The notes under the pieces are model-generated. The model ran no database searches. It worked only from the letters and a program-made list of their open reading frames with translations, and was not told the DNA's origin. A stretch of 64,000 nucleotides of DNA from Prostheceraeus crozeri (Eukaryota; Platyhelminthes; Polycladida; Euryleptidae), in NCBI GenBank assembly GCA_907163375.1, contig CAJQUW010006842.1:129001-193000 (forward strand). Reading direction: 5' to 3'. Positions 36,501-48,500 of this stretch are shown here, in pieces; the first letter of the stretch is position 1, and every line of letters starts with the position of its first letter. The position numbers and the translations under genes are program-made.

Positions 36501-39500
36501 CAAAGGTCACATCAGAGACGAAGATGAAATACTAGTTTGCTTGAGAACATTACTTCTTATCCTCACGTGATGGCTCCTCCAAAGTGCACATTAAAATCGA
36601 AAGAGTAATCATATTTTTTGGAGAAGGATGGGGATTTTCTTGCCTGGAAGAGACTGGAGAAAAACCGTGTGAAGCACACATCAACAAGATGGGAGGAGCC
36701 GAGTCGTATGCATTCAGCTTAAAGCGATATTTGATAAACTTTCATCGAAAATTATTGATAATTGATGCAACAGTAATTACTAAAAATAGGCTCAGGTAAG
36801 CCTATAATTAGTTATTATTATTATATATTATTATATAATTATAATTATCTATGATGTAAGTTGCCAGTTTATTTAACAACTAGGCTTTATATACTTGCCA
36901 CCCGGAGTCGGAGTCGGAGTCCCTACCAAAATGATAGGACTCCGCATCCCTGCTATGTACATCAATGATTTGTCTCCAGAATATTGTGCTCCTACTGGCT
37001 GAAATATAGAACCGTGTTCATGGGACATCAACTGTATTAGATGTGGTGACTATTCACTAGGTGTTGGGCAAATTTGACGATTTAAGTTGACTAAACCTAC
37101 TATCATTACCAACAACTTACCAGACGCCAATTCACGCTCAGGTGGGAATGATTCTTTCATTGCAAAATTTATAAAATCATGCGTCTTTCTGTCTGTTGCT
37201 CACTGTCTCATTGAGTCACTGTCTGTCGCTGTCTGCTTCACTCTTTAATAACAGCAGTCAGACAACGATTCGGAATGACGTCATGAGAGTGTAAACGTCG
37301 AGTTATTTGTGTGGGAGCATCTCGTTCAATTCTCATGACGGTGAATTTGCTACACCGTTTTTTTGTGCACAGAGACTTTACAGGTAGCTAAAATAAGAAC
37401 ATGCTGTGTTGTTTTAGGACTCATACAAGGGTCACGTGCTTCTACCACACTGAGTTGACCTTCACGGTGAGGTGAAACGTAACAAATCCATCATAAGCAA
37501 AAACATTACAAAAATAGCAATCAAGGATTCCTTTCCTCTGATTCCAGGAAATATTTGGATCCGATGCATTCTCAATATGTAGATAAACAATATCTAAGCA
37601 CCAATGCAATTTCTCCACTGTTTCATGTATAAAACCATACCATTTAGAAATGACATGTTCATCAGCAAAATTTGGCATAAAATATGAAAAGTTTGATGAA
37701 TTTCATGTGGAAATCAGGTGGAAAATTGAGTTGTTACCAAAAATTTTAGCCACAGCATCTTTTTGGAATTTGGTAAACATGAATTTCTGAAAATCATCGG
37801 GGAGAAAAAAGATGTCGGACATGTCGCCAAAAAATTACATTTAAGCAATGAGTTGATTGCACACTTGACACATTTTAGCACTTTGGATTAGCCCTTTTCG
37901 AGAAAACTGCCAATATTCAAAATGGCAGACAAAAATCCGAAAATGCATTCTGGTGCTAGATCAAAAAAAATTCCAAGTATTTTCTCAGCAGTTTCCTAGG
38001 TAATTTTAATCACTATTTTCAAAAATCATTGTCAAAAAATCTTGCGACTAGCCCTTTTCGAGAAAATTGCAGGAATTCAAAATGGCGGACAGAAACCGAA
38101 ACTCCATTCGTGGACTGGATTTTAAACATTTCCATTTATTTCGCAAATAGTTTCTTATGTAATCAGACCCGCTCTTTTCAAATATAATTGCTAGAAAATC
38201 ATGCGTCCAGCCCAGACCCAGACTGCAGTTTCGATTTTTCTGTCCGCCATTTTGAATGTTATCTTATCTCTCGAAAAGTGCTAGCTGCAGAATATTCCAA
38301 CAGTGATAACTGAAAAGAGCGGGTGGAATCACATAGAAAGCTGTTGACGAAATATTTGAGACTTTTTTAATAGCCCCAGAATGCAGTTTCGGTTTCATGT
38401 CCGCCATTTTGAATTCTTGCAATTTTCTCGAAAAGGGCCAATCGTATGATTTTCAAACCATGATTCTCGAAAATTTTGTACAAAACTACATGAGAAACCG
38501 TCGAGAAATATAATGGGAGATTTTCAAAATGAGACCGCCTCTCCTGGCACACCATGGTGTAGTGTCAACAACTGTTTTCCATTGAATCATCAATAACTTA
38601 AAGAAATAAAGCATTGAGTCGTTAACTGCTTTTGCATCAACAACTTTGAAACTATCACTGAGAGAATCCGCCACATTACAGAAACAAACTATTTTTTAAT
38701 CGATGTCGCACAGCATAAATTGACGACTAAAAACTATAGCATTATCCCAATATGAGGAAACTGTGTTGTATTTTGTGCTCAAATATTGTACATTACAGAC
38801 GCCATGCAACTTAATATCCCTTTTCATATGAAATGATGCCAATACCACGACAGGAGAATATTCAAGAGATGAAACCAACATTTGATACAATCCATTACTG
38901 GAAACACTAAAGTGTCTTGAGTTTTAGCCGTCATCAGTGCAGTATGCCTGTAAAGAATCAATAACTCATATGCAGACAAGTCATCATCCAACCGCAGAAC
39001 ATCTGCAATTAATGAAATTAATGCAATTAATGCTTTGTTGCCGTTGGCATGAGAATGAGAGCTGAACTGAGGAATTGTAGAACAGTAAACAGTAAAAGAC
39101 ACCTTTTGTCGTTTGCAATCTGAATATAAGCCAAAATACCAACTAAATTTTTCTCCCAGGAATTTGTCTCGCAGACATTTATAAGCTCAAAGTTAACGTT
39201 CCTAAATATTGTTTCTCCTACAAGAGCACACATTGACTTAAATCCGATTCTCCCGTTTATATAATAGATATTATGCCTATAGCCATCAGTGCAAGACTAT
39301 AGTCAGTTTAGAATCCTTTCATGCAATGACGGGAGAGTCATCGATAGCGCTCAACAAAAAAGCACGATGAGTTTAATTTCATTTTCTTTACTCAAGTGGA
39401 TAGGGTATATGATTATCCCATTACTGATGAGATTTTTTTCAAATGCAATTTGCGGGCTTTGTAGGCATCGTACGAGAAAAATAATTGGTTAATGAATTTA

Positions 39501-42500
39501 TTCAACAATTTAATCTAGGTTTTCGAAGTACATACATTCCGAATGTGTTCCGTACATTTAGAAGTTCATATTTCCCTTTGTTAGAACGAGATAGGAATTA
39601 ATCTCATTCCACTTAACTTCATCCAATACATTTTATCGAAATATTTAACAGGCAGACATAAACTGTCGGTATTATTTTTTTACCTGAGCAATCATTGATC
39701 ATGCACGATTTGATTTGTAAGTAGCTGCCATGACATTTCAAACCATAGGACGATTTTGTGCAATTTCGTTTTCTGATCCGTCTACCGTAATCACACGAAG
39801 TACTGCATTTTGACCAAGGAGACCATTTAGACCATTTTCCTGAAGAGAGAGAGAGAGAGATGAAAAACATTAAACATGAAGATGCTTGACATACAGCAAG
39901 TACATAGTGACTGATCACAAGAATGTATTCCTTAAAATATGGTATAGTGCTTGCCAGGCAAAAAACAAAACATTCTAACAGAACGATTTTAGAACAATGA
40001 TTTCGACTTAATGCAAAATTGCAATACAATTATGGCTTGAGCAAAGTAAGCAAAGTTTGGGCTTGAGTTATATCCATTTCAAATCAAAACAGGGCGCGTT
40101 CGACTATTTTTTGTAATTCTAAAAAATGAGCTACCTGGGTAATGAAGCATAAAGGGCACCATTAATCGTAAACAGTGTCTTGCAAAGAGTAGCCCTTCGC
40201 TAGCAGAATTCGATACAAATAATTGAGTATGTAACACTGGGTGATACAGAGGTGGCACTTCGCAAATAGAAATCTGTAAAGATTTTCCGATTAACCGACC
40301 GTCTAGTTCGCTGAGCCAGCAGTTACCTCTTCGCACTATTGCGGGCGGTCTACCTACTCACAATACAACACATGGTGTATCAATAAGCCAATGTTCTCAT
40401 TCTTGCGTCAGGCAGCTTGATGCCTATTAGGAAAGTCCCCGTTTACTTGTTGGTATCAAACCTTAGCGCAACAGCGCATCTGACGTGTGTATTAAGGCGC
40501 AAATGTTGAATTTTGTCACCAACAGCAGAGGTGGAAGCGGGCCGCGTTTTTCAGGCCTGGACGAATTTTTATCTGGCCCGGGTGAGAAATTTTATTGTTC
40601 TGCGCACCTTGCCATCCTTAACGAAGATATCAATTACATTAGTTGATTGTAATCGCCTTAAGAATCATTATAAAAATCTAAATGTTGATAAAATCATCGA
40701 ATGCTTTAGGTCATATGTACAAACTGCAAGTAAATTGATTACTGATGAACATTAACATGAACTTTTAAACATTCAACACAAGGTGAATTTTGATTTGTTT
40801 TAAATGTTGTACAAGGCATAACGCGTTTGTCTATTAAAAAACAATGCGGCACCCATAGAGTAAGTATATTAGGTATAGTAGCAACTCAGCAATAATTAAA
40901 TCTCCTTTGTGCATACAGTTTCGATTTTATTAAATGAACTCGAATGAGACCTAGCATCACATGTGAGAGATATGCAAAATTTTACACTTTTGGAGAAATT
41001 TTGGATTTGACTGATCGTGATAGCAAAACTGAAGGAATAACGGTTGGGAATTCCCGTGTCATGTCAACCTGTCGGGAGAGGTAACATACACTGTAAACCG
41101 TTGACTGACATTTGACAGACATTTATCCTACAAAATCTATTTTGTCGGTCATTGTTAGTTCTTGTAGGATGATTGCCACTGAATACCTACAATTACTGAC
41201 AAAAAGCCACAAAATGAATAGCAATGAATTATAGCTTAAATTTTATCAAAAATGTAGGCAATTAATTAAATTATGTCAAAATAAATCATGGGTCTGCCAC
41301 ACAGCAATACAGACTGCCTAAAAGTCAGGCAATCACTAATCGAAAAACTCAATCAATATTCAACAGTTTTTGTTTACTTAATTTGCATACAAAACATCTG
41401 CTTCGATTTGGGTGGAGAACCTACAAAATTTGACGGATATCGCAGGATGTTTGAGGTGACAATCGTCGGTTGATTTTGTCAGTAATTTTGTAGGATAATT
41501 GTCAGTCTACGGTTTACAGTGTAGTAGCAACTCAGCAATAATTAAATCTCCTTTGTGTATACAGTTTCGATTTTATTAAATGAACTCGAATGAGACCTAG
41601 CATCACATGTGAGAGGTATGCAAAATTTTACACTTTTGGAGAAATTTTGGATTTGACTGATCGTGATAGCAAAACTGAGGGAATAATAGTCGAAAATTCC
41701 CATGTCATGTCAACCCGTCGGGAGAGGTAACATAGTTTGTTAATTTAGCAATCCGATGGGTTACTAACACTTTAATACACAATCATCCTTATCAATAAGG
41801 GCACTTTTTTGAGCGTGATCATATCACAAGCTATAACCGGCCACTGGAAGAGCAAAATATAATAGCCACTGACCATGATCACAATTAACTTAAAAGATGT
41901 AAATGGGTCCGCAGTGCACATTACTATTCAGATTTGAGTGAATCATAAAATTAATTATACCGATGAAAATAAAATTAAGAACTTGAAATTTCAGCCAAGA
42001 AAGCACAATAGAATGTCGACGTTTTTATGAAGACTTGCATTATAATGCAGCTCATGAATTTCCTTTGATAATCAGCTTAATTTCCGCTTAACTAAGATAC
42101 TTGCTAGCAAGTATTCATGCTTTTGATATCCAATTTGTTTAATATTATACTTATGAAGGGACATCATCTCGATAGTATGTGAACACAGGAATAATTTGAA
42201 AAAAATATTACTTGATTATTGACAATCCTGAGTGCAACAGCAATTTCAGCAAACTGCAACCCCTTTGTCCGTCGAGATTTAATGTGAGGCATAGATCCAT
42301 TTCTGCGATCATACACTGTAAACTATAAGCAGCCACTTGTCAGACAATTTATCAGCCAAATCAGCATTTTGGCTGATGCTACGTATTATTATATAAATTT
42401 CCTGTTTATCAGACAATTTTTGTCTCATCGCACGGACTAATTTGTATTATTACGTTTACTGCATATCATACTACTTATGACTAATATATACACTTTTATC

Positions 42501-45500
42501 AAAATTGGATGGTATCCTTGTAGTAGGGATCCTAAGTAGGGTTCATTTAAAATACTTGAAGGCATTGGAATAACTGGTCTGAATATTTGACATATTGATG
42601 CCATCTTTTAATTCTGTTTTTACTATGTTCTTTGCAACTTTCAAGGGTATATATACTTCCCGAAAGTTGACATCGACTGAACGAAAGACATCTTGGAAGA
42701 TATCGGAGTAGTTCATAATCTGCATATAAGACTGCTTGTGTGAGCAACTATAGATTTCGGAGCCAAAGCAGCCTCGCATTCGAAAAATCCCTGGTAAATT
42801 GCTACATGCACAAGTAAGTTTAGTGAAATGAGAAAATTATTTTCTCACGAACGACTCCAGAGGCGACGGATCGGATGAACGATGCGTTATCAAACTTTTA
42901 GAAGATGACAACGTCGCAAAAATCAAAAATGAAATAATTATTTAGTCTCTACCGGTTTCAATTGGCAACAAGATGACAGAGATGGACCAATCTTCATCAG
43001 GAGAAATATAAAAAGAGGACATTTAGTCCCTACAATTTTAAACAACAAACAGTTTTAAAAAAATTCCATTATATGCATGCATAGACTACCTAGATATTAT
43101 AAGATATATTCCAAGATATTCTATATCATAAATATAGAAATCACCAAAGTCATATGGAAGTAGGAGATTTAGGTTCATAGATCGCTGACCTCTGTAGCAC
43201 ATGCTGCATATTAAGGCCATGAGGCCGGCCAGTCAGTCATTAGTTGGCTTCAGAAAAAGTTCAGTCAAACTGCTTCAGAAAGGGTCTTTCTATTTGACCC
43301 TACTAATTTGTGATTTCTATCCGATCATCTCGCCACCTCGCTTCAAAATCCTCAGATTTCGATCAGTAGGTCACTGAAGACTGCTGAATTAACAGTCAAA
43401 ACCTTAGAAAAGAAATGAAGAACGCTTCGAGAAATCATGGAACAAGTGTCTTCAAGCAGTGAGCAACTATCGATTTCAGAGCCAAAGCAGCCTCGCATTA
43501 GAAAAATCCCAGGTAAATTGCTACATGTACAATTGAACCCGTCATGTGAGCAACACACATTGAACACCTACCAGCTTTTTTAAAGCAACATACGTACTTT
43601 GAGGCGATCGACACGTCAATTAACGAAGTGAAGCGTAGATTCGATCAGCGATCATACCAAATTCTCCGATCAATGGAAAAGCTTCTGATTAATGATGTGA
43701 TTTCATTTTTTAAAGAATTTGACTGAAAAAATTGAAAATGTAATTGGAAATGTTGGGAAATCTTTCGAAGATGTAACTGTGTAATTCTGTTGTGCAGGTA
43801 TGTTCTCAAGTTTGCTTTATTCATGCTGTATATAATGGCATGCAAAAAGTTGATCTCAAAATTAAAAAATGTACCAAGAAATTAGAAAAATTCTCCAATA
43901 AATCAAAAAAGCCGAGTTTGGTATTCTATCGATGCACTATTCCCTACTATCAATGTCGGGTTTTAGAATTTCTGTGCACATAGCTTCTCGAAGTCGAAGG
44001 CTGATGTTATTCTTGTCCAAAGCTACCATAGAAATATCAAAAGGGAAGTTGTCGTGGGCTCTATGGAGAGTGCAAAGTTACAAATATTCATAGGCATTGG
44101 AGTCTTTCCAAGTAATATTTTCTCTAGCATGTGCATGTTAGGCCGATGAGACAAAGCTCTTACTAAATGAAATCGAGCAAGTGCCTCACATTCTCCTGAT
44201 AGTAACGTCTTCCAACTCAACCGCTGAGCGAAGTTTCTCAACTTTACAAAGATTGAAAAATTGGTTGCGGTCATCCATGATTCAGCAGAAGTATGCGAAC
44301 AAAGTGATTAATCATAACCAAACTAAAATTCTTATTTTCAGAATCAATAATTTGATGATACTCCACACGTACGAAGAGGAGGCAGAGCCCTTGTGTCTGT
44401 AAACAATGATGAAAGAATTTGTTGCCACGTCTGTGTTTATGGACTGCTATAATGTATTTATGAAATTATGAACCAAAAATATTAACTGAGATCGTCAGCT
44501 TTCGTTGATGTAATATTTGTTTTCACTTCAACTCTACAACATTTCTCACTACAATAAAAAGCATAGGTTTTTTTCCCTATAGAGTTTCTCAACTTTCACT
44601 GATATACGACTATCTAGCCTGATTTGCGACAATAACTAATCAAGGTTTTCTTACTGAAGCATTTGCAAGATGTTATTTCTCATCTAATAATAAATTGAAA
44701 TAATTTAGCAAAATAGTATGATAAGCCTTTTCTTGCAGCTTGTTTTTGTCATTTATTCATCTTATTTAAAATGTAATGTTTGTAATGCAATACAGTACAT
44801 GTTCATGTTGTCCTTCCCACTTTGTAAAACGTTGCGCCGCGCATGGGGCCTATATGGTAGCCCACTATCTTCATCTATCAAGATAAAATGTTAGTTACAG
44901 AGTTGTGTCCCACAGAGTATAAAATGATATAATGCAATAATATAGCATTGAAGTCATCTGAAAAAGTTATCAGAAAATAAAAGATCACTCAAATGGTAAA
45001 CTTGTTGAAGTTACCTCACAGTAGGTAACACAAGTTGCCTAGCCGAAAAAATAATTGAAAGTCATAGTAAAAAAATAAACCAACCTACAGGAATTCATTC
45101 AATTCCATAACAGCACATGCAGTCAGTCTATACAGACGAATACAACATTTTAGTGTACCTGCACATTGCCACCCCCCAATCAAAAATTCTTTCCGCCGCC
45201 CTTACACGTACATGTCATTGACGTTCGTCAAGCTCATTATATATGTAGATATTTACATTGCATGTTGTAATACGGAGTTGATTTGAAATATGAAAAGCGC
45301 GTATCACATGCACTGCGCATTAGGAGAGAGAAACAGTTCCCCCTGATTTAAAACCTGAAATACCACCGCGAGACAGAAGCTTCATCATCGTTTATTTCTG
45401 TCAAAAACAGTGAAACAATGAACATGACAACATTTTAGGAAGAATTTAAGTCTGAATTGCCTACGCATAGCTGCTGCCGACAACAATTTGGTTTCTTCCT

Positions 45501-48500
45501 ATTCCCCAGCATTGTTTTCAATTCTTCAAATCAGATTAAGACAACACAGTGTATGTTGCTGAAATATAATTCGATGCTATTTTGACTAACTAACGTATTT
45601 TGCTCCTATTTCAACTCTCATTTGCAAGACGATTATGTGTGACTGAATGAAAACCATTGAAGAGATTGAGACCGTATTATGACTGCTTAGGTGTGACATA
45701 CTATTTCTAAAAAAGTTTCGAAATTCTGTGCCTAATTTTATCAGTTCATTACATACAGATACACTAGTTAGTCAAAATACTCATATAGCTCATTAGACAT
45801 GTGAAGTTTGTGTGTACGGTGCCCCGCAAAACACCCCAAATTTTACATTAACGAAGTTTTCCTGTACTTGACACTACATTTCATGTCATCTTGTTATGGC
45901 TAGGCTTCAAAAGTAACCTCTTACTTAATTGCAGTCTCTAGTCGACAGATAAAACATGCCGATTGATGTGTTGGGTTAACAGAATGCCATAGATATCTTA
46001 CTGCATAGATTATTATGCCCACAAAAAACCAAAATTTCCAAAAGGACATGATTACTTTGCATGTGTTGAAAATTTGATATTCCCATAGCCCTCAGAGCGC
46101 ATGAGCATTACTTTCCAGTCGGTGATCAGCTTTTCAGTCCTTGGTCAGCACTTTTCAGTCCCTGGTCAACTTTGCTGTCTTTGCGGTCACTACTTTGCAG
46201 TTCGACAGCTTTTGTGCTGCAAAGTGTATTTTCGTCATGATTTTATTTTCTCTATGTATTATTTTGATTGTATTTACGTTGAATATCCTTGACAAGTGCC
46301 TAAATCTAGCAATTGAAACATAGGTGCATTACAATATGCTAAATTGAAATATATCGACCTAATGCAGAATCAAAAATATCAAATTGGCGAACGATATATT
46401 ATTAACACAATTATCAACAGTACCAGTAATTTGGATTTCTGTCAGATAGCTGACAACATTCGAAAAAATTCACCTCTTCGGTCTCTGCATCTTCTCCCAC
46501 TGATATTTTCTTCATTATCATTTCTGCGGTTCTTTCATTTTCAAGTCGCTATTTGGTTAATAGAATGTAACGAATACTGGACACCAAGGTATAATACTAA
46601 TTACATTCATATTCAAAAAGTCTTCTTTTGCAATGTTTGGTAGCCTATGTCTATTCCTAGTCCATGGATGAAAATAGTGAATTATGTATTTCAAAGTATA
46701 TAGCCATAGACTTCCTTCAGTACTCGATCGCTGCGCTCTCTCAGCAACGATATCACTCCTCGTACTGAAAAGTTGACTTTTTAATTTTCGTGAAAATGAT
46801 TATTATTTTGCTACTTTCCTGGTAATTACAAGATAACAGGACAGCAAAACAAAATGACAACGCAACTCAGAGTCTACATTGATGTTCCACAATTAGCTAT
46901 TAATGAAATAGCCAATATGTTAATGATGTTCAACATTATTAATTTACATTAATAATAACATTAATACATAATAACATAACAATAAGATCCTCTGGTCTTA
47001 ATTCAGTTTTCAGATTTGCTGCTCTGTAAATTCTTTCGTTTTGGCTGCTCAGCGGTGCCTTCAGATGGAACGATGCCCCGTCTGAAAACCAGATATTCTT
47101 CCATGAGCCATAATTTCCGCAAGAATTGATCTGATTTTGTGACCAATCCATTCCTGCTTCTCTGTGTGCAGCACTTAGTGTATGACATCTTGTTTTGCGA
47201 TAGCATTTCAAAGAAGATTTCTTTAAAATACGAGACACCTTTTGACAGATTTCATTTGCTCACAATTTGTCGTTGACTGCAATGTTTTCTTTCTGGAGAG
47301 TTCGATGGCGTAACTGCTAGAGCAGCCACAGCGTCTCGAATTTCTGGCCCATGCTTTGTAGACGTTCCTGAACCTCTCCTTCGCTTGCATGCAGCATCAT
47401 CCACTTCTTGCTTTAACCTTGATACTACGCCATCAAACTGATACTGGGTGATTTTTCTCAACAACTGTGGTAAACATCAGAGCATTTTTGTAGCCCCAAG
47501 TGGAGTGTTCCGACTTAAAAAGGTCGATCGATAGCTTCTCGTTGGAAGTCGCTAAGTTGAGGCATTGTCGTATCGTATGATGTTTAATCGCAAGCATGAA
47601 GCAATGTCATCGTCGTCACCAACGTTATAACATTCATCGATGTTAATGGTAACGTGTGATCAATACGCGCATACTCGCAAACAGCAAAATAATATATCCA
47701 TGCACTAAGATATCTATGGCATTCTGTCAACCCAATACATCAATCGGCATGTTTTATCTGTCGACTAGAGACTGCACTTAAGGAAGAGGTTAATTATGAA
47801 ACCTAGCCATAACAAGTTGACGTGATTTATAGCGTTAAGTAGAAAAATACTTCGTAAAAGTAACATTTTAGGTTTTTGTTGGGCACCCTTACATCAGCGT
47901 AATATCACAGCTTAGGTTGTGTTTAGTTATTTCAGTATCTATATTCCAACGTCGAGAACTAACTCTATGATCTACGTAGCCATGTAGGACTTAGTTACAA
48001 AGCCCTAACTCTATCAGGACCCCTATTAACTTCTTTTTATATCTCCTGAAATAAGTCAGATAGAAGTGAGTTTAATTTTTTGTGACTTTTAGTTTGTATC
48101 TATGTTGAAGTTTCAGTAAAAATTTGGGCAAAATTAATTTACTGAAAGTTCAGTTTCAAAGGTCAGTTTTAAAAGAACTTTTTAGAAAATTCATAGTTTT
48201 CATTCAAAGTAGCATTGATTATTGACATAATGTTTCTGTATCATATTTACATGATATTTATACATGCGCAATTCAAAAGTGTTGACATACACATCCGTCT
48301 TATCTCCCAAAATGAGTACATGCACATTGTACATGTATATGTAATGTACATACATACGGTAGTAGGCTTAAGGCACACATGTACATGCAGATATTATTCT
48401 GGTAATTAGTTGTCGTGATATTTTTGAGATACACCAAAATAACTACATGTAAGCTTGCATCATGTATCATAAACCTTGTCTTTATAGCGAATAAGTCACT

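Larger units (their letters stand above)
26475..39683 (-). other. Second coding intron of the TSP1 gene
   Basis: Donor GTAAAA at 39683, acceptor CTTCAG ending at 26475. It contains a nested C-type lectin gene, a LINE fragment, a 570-bp dispersed repeat, a hammerhead-bearing short repeat, hairpins, a hAT element and a four-unit repeat. Stretches 26871-28316, 29600-31484, 32961-34177, 34450-36214, 36953-37889 and 38441-39683 otherwise show nothing I can assign. Confidence 0.65.
45817..47889 (-). mobile_element. Mariner-superfamily element with 190-bp inverted repeats
   Basis: Left arm 45817-46008 and right arm 47698-47889 are inverted copies, sharing CTCTAGTCGACAGATAAAAC and ATGCCATAGATATCTTA among many blocks. 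Ends read GGTGCCC with TA just outside (45815-45816, 47890-47891). The interior holds a broken transposase on the minus strand in its right half. The left interior (46009-46938) is not transposase and may be a later insertion. Confidence 0.85.

Noticed and set aside
38915..38945. CTGATGACGG on the minus strand as a hammerhead core
   Set aside because: No GAAA follows (it reads CTAAAAC), and there is no stem II.
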